A stretch of 64,000 bases of DNA, taken from Blautia obeum ATCC 29174 (lineage in GTDB: Bacteria; Bacillota; Clostridia; Lachnospirales; Lachnospiraceae). Where the stretch lies: the NCBI RefSeq assembly GCF_025147765.1, contig NZ_CP102265.1:451001-515000 (forward strand), read 5' to 3'. Under the pieces are notes generated by a model. It did no database searches, had not been told where the DNA came from, and was given only the letters and a program-made list of their open reading frames with translations. The translations under genes and the position numbers were made by a program. Positions 35,671 to 44,484 of this stretch are shown here, in pieces (the first letter of the stretch is position 1; each line of letters starts with the position of its first letter).

Positions 35671-37290
35671 ATGAAGATTACCTTTATTGGGGCGACACAT
35701 GAAGTAACCGGAAGCTGTTATTATCTGGAAGCAGCAGGAAAGAAATTCCTGGTAGACTGCGGTATGGAACAGGGGCCGGATTACTACGAGAATCAGGATA
35801 TTCCTGTAAAGGGAAGTGACCTGGATTTTGTTCTTCTGACCCATGCACATATGGATCACTCCGGAAATCTTCCCGCTATTTATGCAAAAGGTTTTCAGGG
35901 CCCGATTTATGCAACACAGGCTACCTGCCACCTTTGTGACATTATGCTTCGAGACAGTGCCCACATTCAGATGTTCGAGGCAGAGTGGCGTAACCGTAAA
36001 GGACGCCGCCAGGGCAAGCCGGAATTTGTTCCTGCTTACACCATGGAAGATGCGATGGGCGTTATCCAGAATTTTGTTCCGTGCCCGTATGAAAAAACCA
36101 TCAAACCGGCAGAAGGAATCAGCGTTCGCTTTGTAGATGCCGGCCACCTTCTTGGTTCTGCAAGTATTGAGATCACGATTCAGGAAGATGGCAAAGAGAA
36201 AAAAATCGTCTTCTCCGGCGATATCGGTAACCTGAATCAGCCACTGATCAAGGATCCGGTTTATCTCCATGATGCAGATTATGTAATCATGGAATCTACT
36301 TACGGTGACAGAAGCCACGGTGAACGCCCGGATTATATAGCAATGCTTACCGAAGTGATCCAGCATACTTTTGACCGTGGTGGAAGCGTTGTCATTCCTT
36401 CTTTTGCAGTTGGCCGTACACAGGAAATGCTGTATTTTATCCGTCAGATCAAGGAAGAAGGACGCGTGCATGGACACGATAACTTTAAGGTCTATGTCGA
36501 CAGCCCGCTGGCAAATGAAGCGACAACGATCTTTAATGAACATATTTATGACTGCTTTGATGAAGAAGCTATGGCACTGGTCAAAAAGGGAATCAACCCG
36601 TTGATGTTCCCGGGATTAAAGACCTCGATTACCAGTGACGATTCAAAAGCGATCAACTTTGACGAAGACTGCAAGGTTATCATTTCCGCGAGCGGTATGT
36701 GCGATGCCGGCCGAATCAAACATCATCTGAAACATAATCTGTGGAATCCGAACAATACGATCCTGTTTGTCGGTTATCAGGCAATCGGAACGCTTGGCCG
36801 TGCCCTGATCGAAGGTGCGACCGAAGTTAAACTGTTTGGTGAGACGGTTGCTGTAGGCGCAGAGATCCGTCAGATGCCGGGTATCAGCGGTCATGCGGAT
36901 GTGAATGGCCTGATGACCTGGATCAAGGCGTTCAAAGAAAAGCCGGAAAAAGTATTTGTCACCCACGGCGATGATGAAGTGACCGAGATCTTTGCAAGAA
37001 GACTGCAGGAGGAACTGGGACTGGATTCTATGGCACCGTTCAGCGGAACCGTCTATGATCTGGCGAACAATACCTGTATCTATGAGGCACAGGGAATCAA
37101 AATCACGAAAGCTTCTGTTTCTCCGAAAGCAAGCAGAGCCGCACGTGCATTCCAGAAGCTGGTTGCTATGGGACAGCGCCTTATGTCTGTTATCCGAAAG
37201 AACGAAGGCATGCCGAACAAAGACCTGGAGCGTTTCAGCAGAGATATACAGTCGCTGTGTGACAAGTGGGACAGAGATGATCTCTCCTGA
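35671..37290 (+). CDS. Beta-CASP metallo-beta-lactamase-fold protein (RNA-specificity domain)
   Basis: A 539-residue protein of the CPSF-73/RNase J-like superfamily. The metal-binding motif H58-A-H60-M-D62-H63 is in THAHMDHSG, followed by DAGHLLGSASIEI and SGDIGN. The beta-CASP insert has ESTYGDRSHG, and the C-terminal part includes ISASGMCDAGRIKHHLKHN and ISGHADVNGL. Such bacterial proteins are probable RNA nucleases, though substrates are mostly untested. ATG 35671 follows AAAGGGGG. A TATAAT at 35614-35619 is the likely -10. It is monocistronic. Confidence 0.88.
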   Translation: MKITFIGATHEVTGSCYYLEAAGKKFLVDCGMEQGPDYYENQDIPVKGSDLDFVLLTHAHMDHSGNLPAIYAKGFQGPIYATQATCHLCDIMLRDSAHIQMFEAEWRNRKGRRQGKPEFVPAYTMEDAMGVIQNFVPCPYEKTIKPAEGISVRFVDAGHLLGSASIEITIQEDGKEKKIVFSGDIGNLNQPLIKDPVYLHDADYVIMESTYGDRSHGERPDYIAMLTEVIQHTFDRGGSVVIPSFAVGRTQEMLYFIRQIKEEGRVHGHDNFKVYVDSPLANEATTIFNEHIYDCFDEEAMALVKKGINPLMFPGLKTSITSDDSKAINFDEDCKVIISASGMCDAGRIKHHLKHNLWNPNNTILFVGYQAIGTLGRALIEGATEVKLFGETVAVGAEIRQMPGISGHADVNGLMTWIKAFKEKPEKVFVTHGDDEVTEIFARRLQEELGLDSMAPFSGTVYDLANNTCIYEAQGIKITKASVSPKASRAARAFQKLVAMGQRLMSVIRKNEGMPNKDLERFSRDIQSLCDKWDRDDLS

Positions 37291-37335
37291 TGTTTAAATC
37301 CGGCTGTTATAACAGAAATTATAGATAAATAATAT

Positions 37336-37400
37336 AAAAAGACTGCCGTTTCTTTGATTGGAAATAAAAAATCTTCCAGTCAGAGGAGCGACAGTCTTTT
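37336..37400. terminator. Bidirectional terminator between convergent genes
   Basis: AAAAAGACTG (37336-37345) pairs with CAGTCTTTT (37392-37400). Inside it GATTGGAA pairs with TTCCAGTC. It can serve both the beta-CASP gene and the TSCPD gene. Confidence 0.65.
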
Positions 37401-37429
37401 GCATTGGGTTTCGACCCGAAATTTTAAAA

Positions 37430-37672
37430 TCAGTTCAGAGCTTCTTTCAGAGCTTTTGCAAGCTGATCCGGGCAGGATGTTGGTTTGAAGCCACAACGAA
37501 TCCCTTCCATTCTGCTGATAGCTTCTTTGGCATCCATGCCTTCTACCAGTCTGGCAACGCCCTGTGTATTACCGGAGCAGCCGCCCTGGAATTTTACATC
37601 ATGAACTTTTCCTGCATCGTCGATCTCAAATGAAATGGCGCTTGAACAGACACCAGATGTTTTATATACCAT
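37430..37672 (-). CDS. TSCPD-domain protein (TIGR03905 type)
   Basis: An 80-residue protein with four cysteines in the pattern GVCSSAI, GGCSGNTQG, IRCGFKPTSCPDQLA. The final TSCPDQLA block gives the family its name, and the same domain occurs at the C terminus of some ribonucleotide reductases, where it may bind metal. Stand-alone copies are uncharacterised. It starts after AGGAGG and is monocistronic. Confidence 0.85.
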   Translation of the reverse strand: MVYKTSGVCSSAISFEIDDAGKVHDVKFQGGCSGNTQGVARLVEGMDAKEAISRMEGIRCGFKPTSCPDQLAKALKEALN

Positions 37673-37803
37673 AATCTTAACCTCCTGAGTTCAGTTATTG
37701 TAAATAATAACAATATATTTTTCCAATAAGTATACCAGAAAAGGACAAAGCGGACAAGTCTGCCGCAGATTTTCCAGAGGAATTCCCCGTGAAGCAAAAA
37801 AAG

Positions 37804-37833
37804 TTTCCATATAAACGCAACATTTGCTATAAT
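37804..37833 (+). promoter_or_regulatory. Promoter of the MTA/SAH nucleosidase gene
   Basis: TTTCCA at 37804-37809 and TATAAT at 37828-37833 have 18-base spacing, with an extended TG (TGCTATAAT). The gene starts at 37925 after AAAGGAG. Confidence 0.55.
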
Positions 37834-37924
37834 AGACTATGCTATTCACAATCAGGGATGATAACAGATTACAGTGCCCGGCTTTTCAGAAAAAGGGCAC
37901 GATGATAAAGGAGATTACAATATT

Positions 37925-38629
37925 ATGAGATGTATTGGTATTATAGGAGCAATGGAAGTTGAAGTAGCAAGTCTCAAAGAACAGATGAAAGATATTCAGG
38001 TGACACGTAAGGCTTCCATGGAATTTTATTCAGGTATTATCGAAGGAAAAAACGTAGTTGTTGTCCGTTCTGGAATTGGTAAGGTCAATGCAGCAGTCTG
38101 CACACAGATTCTGATCGATGATTTCAAAGCAGAAGTAGTGATCAACACCGGTATCGCAGGAAGCCTGAATGCAGACATCAACATTGGAGATATCGTTGTT
38201 TCCACAGATCTGATCCATCATGATATGAATGCCGTTGCATTTGGTTATCCGGTTGGACAGATTCCGCAGATGGAAGCTTTTTCTTTCCACAGTGATGATG
38301 CACTTCGCGCACTTGCAGTAAAAGCATGCAAAGAAGCAAATCCTGATATCGGAGTATTCGAGGGACGCATTGCATCCGGTGACCAGTTTGTGGCAGACCA
38401 GGGTGTCAAAGATTTTATTACAAAAGAATTTGGAGCATACGCTGTTGAAATGGAAGGCGCGGCAATCGCACAGGCAGCATATCTGAACAATGTACCTTTC
38501 CTTGTGATCCGTGCAATTTCTGACAAAGCAGATGGAAGTGCAGAGATGGATTATCCGACATTCGAAGCGCAGGCAGCAGAGCACAGTTTCAAACTGACAC
38601 TCCGCATTCTGAAAGACATTCAGGGCTGA
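37925..38629 (+). CDS. mtnN: 5'-methylthioadenosine/S-adenosylhomocysteine nucleosidase
   Basis: A 234-residue nucleosidase that splits MTA and SAH to adenine and the thioribose or ribosyl-homocysteine. The N-terminal GAMEVEV supplies E11, the purine/ribose site VEMEGAAIAQ is intact, and the catalytic aspartate D200 is in AISDKADG. It acts in methionine salvage and, through ribosylhomocysteine, in the LuxS route. ATG 37925 gives the family N terminus MRCIGIIGAMEVE. No luxS is nearby. Confidence 0.95.
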   Translation: MRCIGIIGAMEVEVASLKEQMKDIQVTRKASMEFYSGIIEGKNVVVVRSGIGKVNAAVCTQILIDDFKAEVVINTGIAGSLNADINIGDIVVSTDLIHHDMNAVAFGYPVGQIPQMEAFSFHSDDALRALAVKACKEANPDIGVFEGRIASGDQFVADQGVKDFITKEFGAYAVEMEGAAIAQAAYLNNVPFLVIRAISDKADGSAEMDYPTFEAQAAEHSFKLTLRILKDIQG

Positions 38630-38690
38630 AGCACACTTGAAAAGATTCTGCATAGAATGTTATAGATGATGATGAAACAGGAGCCTGTCC

Positions 38691-39056
38691 ATGTATTATG
38701 ACAAGTTTCTTCCATTTTATATGACGTATGCAGATTCTTCTCTTTACAGCAGAGAGAGAATACAGGAGCAGGAATTTGCTCTGATGAAATCTTATTATCC
38801 GGAAACTGCCCGCAAAATTCAGGAAAAAGTTGAAGAAGAATGTCAGCTTATGGATTATGAGGGAAGCAGACTTTATGATGAGCATCCGGACAAATTTATG
38901 ATGCATCGGCTTTACAGGCAGATACGTTCTCAGGTAGACGGAGAAATGGCAGCGCAGGAGATTCCTGATGAATTTCTGGATGAACTGATCCAGGTGCTTT
39001 TGTATCAGGAGATTTCCAGGCGCCGGTGCAGACGACGCAGATACCGTGGATTCTGA
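38691..39056 (+). CDS. Small helical protein, unknown
   Basis: A 121-residue cytoplasmic protein, predicted largely helical and charged, with a tyrosine-rich start (MYYDKFLPFYMTYADSSLY) and an arginine-rich end (RRRCRRRRYRGF). No catalytic motif is visible. The arginine tail might bind nucleic acid. It lies between mtnN (61 bases) and the methyltransferase gene, and probably shares their message. I do not recognise the family. Confidence 0.6.
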   Translation: MYYDKFLPFYMTYADSSLYSRERIQEQEFALMKSYYPETARKIQEKVEEECQLMDYEGSRLYDEHPDKFMMHRLYRQIRSQVDGEMAAQEIPDEFLDELIQVLLYQEISRRRCRRRRYRGF

Positions 39057-39146
39057 CAGTTGAGCGAATAAGAACACTGCAGTTCGTAATGCCGGAATCC
39101 GATGGTGTACACAGGGGCATTACAGAGGGATTATGAAAGATTAAAT

Positions 39147-40322
39147 ATGATGACATTACAGGAATTTTTGGAAAAACAATTTGATGAAAACCTGATGCTT
39201 GCAGTCTTAAGCGGCCAGCGGAGCAAGGAAAAAGAGGCTCCTTCCAAGGTGCGGATCCGCCAGATAGAACTGAAAGGCAGCGTCTGTTATCAGGCATCCT
39301 CCACGGTGGGAAGCAAGGTACTTCACTCCAATTACAGCAGAGAAGAAGTAATCGCATATGTGGAACAGAGTCTTCAGGAGGGTGGCTTTTCCCAGCTGCA
39401 GGTGCAGGGAAGATGCAAAGATGGCAGTGTTCTTGTCAGCAAAAAGGGTAAAATAACTGTCAAAGTGAAAGAGCATCAGGCGAAAGAGCCTGTTCAGATT
39501 CTGGCACACAATCGTGTGAAACAGTATATATTGAAGGAAGGAACTCCGGTTCCATTCTTGATGGATCTGAGAGTTATGAATAAAGAAGGAAAGATCCATC
39601 GTCCGGCTTATGACAAGTTCAAACAGATCAACCGTTTCCTGGAGTTTATTGAGGATATTCTTCCGGCATTGTCCAGGGAGCGGGAGGTCACGATCCTGGA
39701 TTTTGGATGTGGCAAATCATACCTGACATTTGCCATGTATTATTATCTGAAGGAACTCAAAGGATATGACGTTAATATCATTGGGTTGGACCTGAAGGAA
39801 GATGTGATCCGGAAATGCAATGGACTGGCAGAAAAATACGGATATGAGAAACTGCATTTTCTGTGTGGTGATATTGCGGAATATGAAGGTGTGCAGAAAG
39901 TAGATATGGTGGTAACGCTCCATGCATGTGACAAAGCAACCGATTATGCACTTGCCAAAGCGGTTGAGTGGGATGCGCAGGTGATTCTGTCTGTTCCATG
40001 CTGTCAGCATGAACTGAATGACCAGATTCAGAATAAAATGCTTTCTCCGGTGCTGAAATATGGACTTCTGAAAGAAAGAATGTCTGCACTTCTTACAGAC
40101 GGAATCCGTGCAGAACTTCTGGAATCGAAGGGATACAGTACACAGATTCTGGAATTTATTGATGTGGAACATACACCGAAGAATCTCCTGATCCGGGCAG
40201 TAAAGACAGGCAGACCCCGTTCGGGTGAAGCTCTGAAAGAGATGACGGATGCCATTCATGGACATCTGACTCTGGAAAAACTTCTCTATCCGGATGGATT
40301 TGGTGCGAAGGAGGGAGTATGA
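39147..40322 (+). CDS. SAM-dependent methyltransferase (Methyltransf_32-like)
   Basis: A protein of about 391 residues (406 if ATG 39102 is used; neither start has a strong ribosome binding site). An N-terminal domain (about 1-160) precedes a Rossmann methyltransferase fold. Motif I reads VTILDFGCGKSYLTFAMYYY, with NIIGLDLKEDV next, and a motif IV-like VVTLHACDKATDYALAKA, then SVPCCQHELND. The HACD and PCCQHEL blocks resemble the GSTCD/Methyltransf_32 group, thought to modify RNA. Its stop overlaps the start of the next gene by four bases. Confidence 0.8.
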   Translation: MMTLQEFLEKQFDENLMLAVLSGQRSKEKEAPSKVRIRQIELKGSVCYQASSTVGSKVLHSNYSREEVIAYVEQSLQEGGFSQLQVQGRCKDGSVLVSKKGKITVKVKEHQAKEPVQILAHNRVKQYILKEGTPVPFLMDLRVMNKEGKIHRPAYDKFKQINRFLEFIEDILPALSREREVTILDFGCGKSYLTFAMYYYLKELKGYDVNIIGLDLKEDVIRKCNGLAEKYGYEKLHFLCGDIAEYEGVQKVDMVVTLHACDKATDYALAKAVEWDAQVILSVPCCQHELNDQIQNKMLSPVLKYGLLKERMSALLTDGIRAELLESKGYSTQILEFIDVEHTPKNLLIRAVKTGRPRSGEALKEMTDAIHGHLTLEKLLYPDGFGAKEGV

Positions 40323-42781
40323 GAACCATAACAAGATTTTTGAGAAGGTTTTTAATACTTCTGATCGTGTTTGTAATAGGAGTAGCGGGAACTGCTTTTC
40401 TCATGAACAATGAGACAACGGATGATCGTTCCGATATGAATAATCCGACGTTGCCGGAAGTAATGGTAGATTTTAACGGTACGCTGGCAAACAGAATGTA
40501 TGGATATCGCCAGCCGATGGAAGCTGATTTTGTCCGCGACAGTGTAACACCGCTGGATACAACGAAAAAACTTACGATCGCTGTTAATCCTTATGAGGAA
40601 AAAATCAAAAGTCTGTCCTATGAAGTGCGTACTTCGGATGGAACCAAGATCGTTGAGAATCGTAAGGTCAAGAGTCTTGACAGCTCAGGATCTGACGGAT
40701 ATCTGCGCGCACAGATCGAGATCAGTTCCGGTCTTTTGATGAATCAGGAGTATTCTCTTCAGATCTCGCTGGATACCAGTGACGGAGAAGCGTATTATTA
40801 CACAAGAGTAGTTTCCAGGTCTTCGACGAATACGGAGGATTATTTGAAGTTTGCTTCCAGTTTTGCACAGATGTGCATGGATAAAAACTCTGCAGACGGG
40901 CTTGCGTCCTATCTGGAATCTACAGAATCTTCTTCGACAAATTTTACGGCTGTGACGATACAGTCACCACTTTCTACGATCAGTTGGGGAAATTTAAGTC
41001 CGCAGATATCCAAGAAAGGCATTCCGGTCATTAAAGAGATCAATGAGACGACGGCGAGTATTTCGCTGGAATATGAGATAAAGGCAGCCAACGAAAACGG
41101 TGGTGCAGAGTATTACAATGTAACGGATTTTTACCGGCTTCGCTATACGGATACCAGAATTATGCTGTTGGATTTTCAGCGAAGCGCAGATCAGGTATTT
41201 GATCCTCTGCAGACAGTGATCACAGATGATGGGCTGCTTCTTGGAGTCCGGGACAAAAATGTCACGATGCTTTCCAATGAAGATGGCAGTGTGACTGCTT
41301 TTACGCAGGAAGGTGCCTTGTGGACTTATGCACCGGATACCGGCAAATTTGTAGATATCTTTGATTTCCGCAGAAAATCAAACGGAGATTTTCGTGATTC
41401 CAGAATGGAACATGATATCAAGCTGCTGGGCATTAATGACAGTGGGGATCTGGATTTCATGGTTTATGGTTATATGAACCGCGGAACATATGAAGGATAT
41501 TGTGGTGTTGGAATCTATCATTATGACCATGATCAGAATGTTGTAGAGGAACGCGTGTTTATTCCAACGTCAGAATCATTTGAATTCCTGAAATCAGACC
41601 TTGGAACGCTGAGCTATGTGAATAAAGATAATCAGCTGTTTCTTTTGCTTGCAGGCAGGCTTTATCAGATCAATATTGATGAAAGCAGTTATGATGTGCT
41701 TGCAGATAATATTGATGGAAATCAGTTTGCGGTTTCGGCTACCAATGCACATGCAGCATGGCGGATCAGTGACGGGGATCAGGCTGGTCAGGTAGAATTC
41801 ATCGATTTTGATACGCTGGAAACAAGAAATGCTACACCGGATGCAGGACAGAGCCTTCGTGTGCTGGGATTTATGAATGAAGATGTGATCTATGGAATCG
41901 TTTTGGACGGTGACAGTCTTACAGATGAAAACGGACATACTACAGATGGAATTACTTTAATTAGAATTGAAGGTTTTGACGGAACTGTCAAAAAGGAGTA
42001 TCATCAGGATGGATATTATATTACAGATGTGACGGTCGGAAGTACCCTTATGCAGTTTAATCTTTCTGAAAAAACTGGAAGCTCTTATACTGTGAAAAAT
42101 AAGGACAACATCATGAATAATCAGGCAGCGGCAGCAAAGGTTGTTTCTGCTGAACAGAGCAGTACAACCCGCCAGGGCGTGATCGTCAAGCTGGCATTTG
42201 ACAACAAACCGGAAACAGACGAACCGTTGATTCTTACTGCAAAGATGAAAAATACAGGGGAAAAAACAGTTCAACTGGATGTTGACAAGAGTCAGATCAG
42301 TAATATTTATTATGTATATGCAAAGGGCGGACTGGATAGTACGTGGACAGATCCGGCACAGGCAATTCTCCATGCAGACAGTCTGACAGGTGTGGTTCTG
42401 AACCGGGCACAGCAATATGTATGGGAACGTGGAAATATGAAAACACAGCTGACGCTGAATACAGAGGATGTTCCGGAGATCATTCGAAGTGGTTCCTGGG
42501 ACAAAGACGTTCTGCAGCAGGGACTGGGAGATTCAGGAACGGTGATCGACCTTACCGGATGCAGTTTGGAAAATGTACTCTATGAAATCAGTGCACAGCG
42601 TGCGGTTATAGCCAAGACCGGTGCAGATTCCAGTGTAGTGATCGTTGGATACGATCAGTACAATACCTGGCTTCTTGATCCGGCAACAGGCGAAGTAAGT
42701 CCTTACGGAATGAACGACAGTACAGCGTTATTCCAGGCAGCAGGAAATGTCTTTATTTCCTATCTTGATAACCAAAAATAA
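40319..42781 (+). CDS. Large membrane-anchored surface protein, unknown
   Basis: An 820-residue protein with a short basic N terminus, one signal-anchor helix (about residues 11-29, FLILLIVFVIGVAGTAFLM) and a long extracytoplasmic part. Segments such as GVRDKNVTMLSNEDGSVTAF and LFLLLAGRLYQINID suggest a beta-propeller-like fold from about 300 to 800. No enzymatic motif or sorting signal is visible. It is translationally coupled to the methyltransferase gene and followed 21 bases later by galT. The function is unknown; an envelope sensor or scaffold role would fit. Confidence 0.65.
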   Translation: MRTITRFLRRFLILLIVFVIGVAGTAFLMNNETTDDRSDMNNPTLPEVMVDFNGTLANRMYGYRQPMEADFVRDSVTPLDTTKKLTIAVNPYEEKIKSLSYEVRTSDGTKIVENRKVKSLDSSGSDGYLRAQIEISSGLLMNQEYSLQISLDTSDGEAYYYTRVVSRSSTNTEDYLKFASSFAQMCMDKNSADGLASYLESTESSSTNFTAVTIQSPLSTISWGNLSPQISKKGIPVIKEINETTASISLEYEIKAANENGGAEYYNVTDFYRLRYTDTRIMLLDFQRSADQVFDPLQTVITDDGLLLGVRDKNVTMLSNEDGSVTAFTQEGALWTYAPDTGKFVDIFDFRRKSNGDFRDSRMEHDIKLLGINDSGDLDFMVYGYMNRGTYEGYCGVGIYHYDHDQNVVEERVFIPTSESFEFLKSDLGTLSYVNKDNQLFLLLAGRLYQINIDESSYDVLADNIDGNQFAVSATNAHAAWRISDGDQAGQVEFIDFDTLETRNATPDAGQSLRVLGFMNEDVIYGIVLDGDSLTDENGHTTDGITLIRIEGFDGTVKKEYHQDGYYITDVTVGSTLMQFNLSEKTGSSYTVKNKDNIMNNQAAAAKVVSAEQSSTTRQGVIVKLAFDNKPETDEPLILTAKMKNTGEKTVQLDVDKSQISNIYYVYAKGGLDSTWTDPAQAILHADSLTGVVLNRAQQYVWERGNMKTQLTLNTEDVPEIIRSGSWDKDVLQQGLGDSGTVIDLTGCSLENVLYEISAQRAVIAKTGADSSVVIVGYDQYNTWLLDPATGEVSPYGMNDSTALFQAAGNVFISYLDNQK

Positions 42782-42802
42782 ATTTAACAGGGGGACAGGC
42801 TT

Positions 42803-44293
42803 ATGTTAAGCAAAAGCATCACGAAACTTGTACAGTATGGAATGGAAACAGGGCTGGTACCGGAGTGTGAAAAAAATTACACCATCAATCTTCTTCTGGA
42901 TGTATTTCATGAAGACGAATATGTAGAACCGGAAGAGAGCTTTTCTGATGTAGATCTGGAAGAAACTTTAAATGAACTTCTGGATGAAGCCGTAAAGAGA
43001 GGTCTGATCGAAGATAGTGTTGTGTATCGTGATCTTTTTGATACAAGACTGATGAATTGTCTGATGCCGCGTCCGGCGCAGATTCAGAAAGAATTCTGGG
43101 ATAAGTATCAGAACAGTCCGCAGGAAGCTACCGATTACTTCTATAAATTAAGCCAGGACAGCAACTATATTCGCCGCTATCGTGTAAAGAAAGATCAGAA
43201 ATGGAAAGTAGACAGCCCGTATGGCGAAATTGATATTACCATTAATCTTTCCAAACCGGAAAAAGATCCAAAAGCGATCGCAGCAGCAAAAAATGCGAAA
43301 GCAAGCAGCTATCCAAAATGTCTCCTTTGTCCGGAGAATGAAGGATATGCAGGTCGTGTCAATCATCCGGCAAGACAGAATCACAGAATCATTCCGATCA
43401 CGATCAACGATACACCATGGGGCTTCCAGTATTCTCCATATGTATATTACAATGAGCATTGCATCGTGTTCAACAGCAAGCATACTCCGATGAAGATTGA
43501 TAGAAACACCTTTATCAAACTGTTTGATTTCGTAAAACTGTTTCCTCATTATTTCCTGGGATCCAATGCAGATCTTCCGATCGTTGGTGGTTCTATCTTA
43601 AGTCATGATCATTTCCAGGGCGGACATTATACATTTGCAATGGCAAAAGCTCCGATTGAGAAGCATGTGACGATTCCGGGATTTGAAGATGTGGAAGCCG
43701 GCATTGTCAAATGGCCGCTTTCCGTACTTCGTATCCGCCACAAAGATTCTGCGCGTCTGGTCGATCTGGCAACTCATGTACTGGAAGTATGGAGAGGATA
43801 TACCGATGAAGCTGCATTTGTTTTTGCAGAGACAGACGGAGAACCGCACAACACGATCACACCGATCGCACGTAAAGCAGGCGATATGTTTGAACTGGAT
43901 CTGACTCTGAGAAACAACATCACAACAGAGGAAAATCCGCTTGGTGTATATCATCCGCATGCAGAGTATCATCACATTAAGAAAGAAAATATCGGTCTGA
44001 TCGAAGTTATGGGGCTGGCAGTTCTTCCGGCAAGACTGAAAGAAGAACTGGAACTTCTGGAAGAATACATTCTGGATGGAAAAGATATCGCATCCAACGA
44101 AAAGATTGAGAAACATGCCGCATGGGCAGCTGAATTTCTTCCGAAATACAAGGATATCAACAAAGAGAATGTTCATGAAATCCTTCAGAAAGAAGTTGGT
44201 ATTGTATTTACACATGTTCTGGAAGATGCCGGTGTTTACAAATGCACACCGGAAGGCAGAGAAGCATTTATGAGATTCATCGAATCATTATAA
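42803..44293 (+). CDS. galT: UDP-glucose--hexose-1-phosphate uridylyltransferase, class II
   Basis: A 496-residue enzyme of the Firmicute-type GalT class II. It exchanges UMP between UDP-glucose and galactose-1-phosphate in the Leloir pathway. Conserved blocks include CLLCPENEGYAGR, ARQNHRIIPI, NEHCIVFNSKHTPM and the HxHxQ-type site SHDHFQGGHYTFAM (H-D-H-F-Q). No galK or galE is adjacent, which is unusual but seen in this group. GTTGA-free leader; the start follows AGGGGGACAG. A strong terminator lies at 44315. Confidence 0.93.
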   Translation: MLSKSITKLVQYGMETGLVPECEKNYTINLLLDVFHEDEYVEPEESFSDVDLEETLNELLDEAVKRGLIEDSVVYRDLFDTRLMNCLMPRPAQIQKEFWDKYQNSPQEATDYFYKLSQDSNYIRRYRVKKDQKWKVDSPYGEIDITINLSKPEKDPKAIAAAKNAKASSYPKCLLCPENEGYAGRVNHPARQNHRIIPITINDTPWGFQYSPYVYYNEHCIVFNSKHTPMKIDRNTFIKLFDFVKLFPHYFLGSNADLPIVGGSILSHDHFQGGHYTFAMAKAPIEKHVTIPGFEDVEAGIVKWPLSVLRIRHKDSARLVDLATHVLEVWRGYTDEAAFVFAETDGEPHNTITPIARKAGDMFELDLTLRNNITTEENPLGVYHPHAEYHHIKKENIGLIEVMGLAVLPARLKEELELLEEYILDGKDIASNEKIEKHAAWAAEFLPKYKDINKENVHEILQKEVGIVFTHVLEDAGVYKCTPEGREAFMRFIESL

Positions 44294-44314
44294 AAAAACA
44301 CATAATATACAAAA

Positions 44315-44353
44315 GACAGGGACTTAAGGCGCAGAGCTTTGAGTCCCTGTCTG
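44315..44353 (+). terminator. Terminator of galT
   Basis: GACAGGGACT (44315-44324) pairs with AGTCCCTGTC (44342-44351). The loop is long and the following T content is modest, but the A-rich approach and 10-base perfect stem support it. Confidence 0.65.
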
Positions 44354-44484
44354 CATATAAAAAGCACAGACGGGACAGTAGCATATTACAGTCCGGAAAC
44401 AGAACTGTGTTAAAATGACATTATAAGGTATGTTTGGAGAATGTGAAAACAGTGCGAAGGAAATTCCGGCAAAGGAGGCATGGA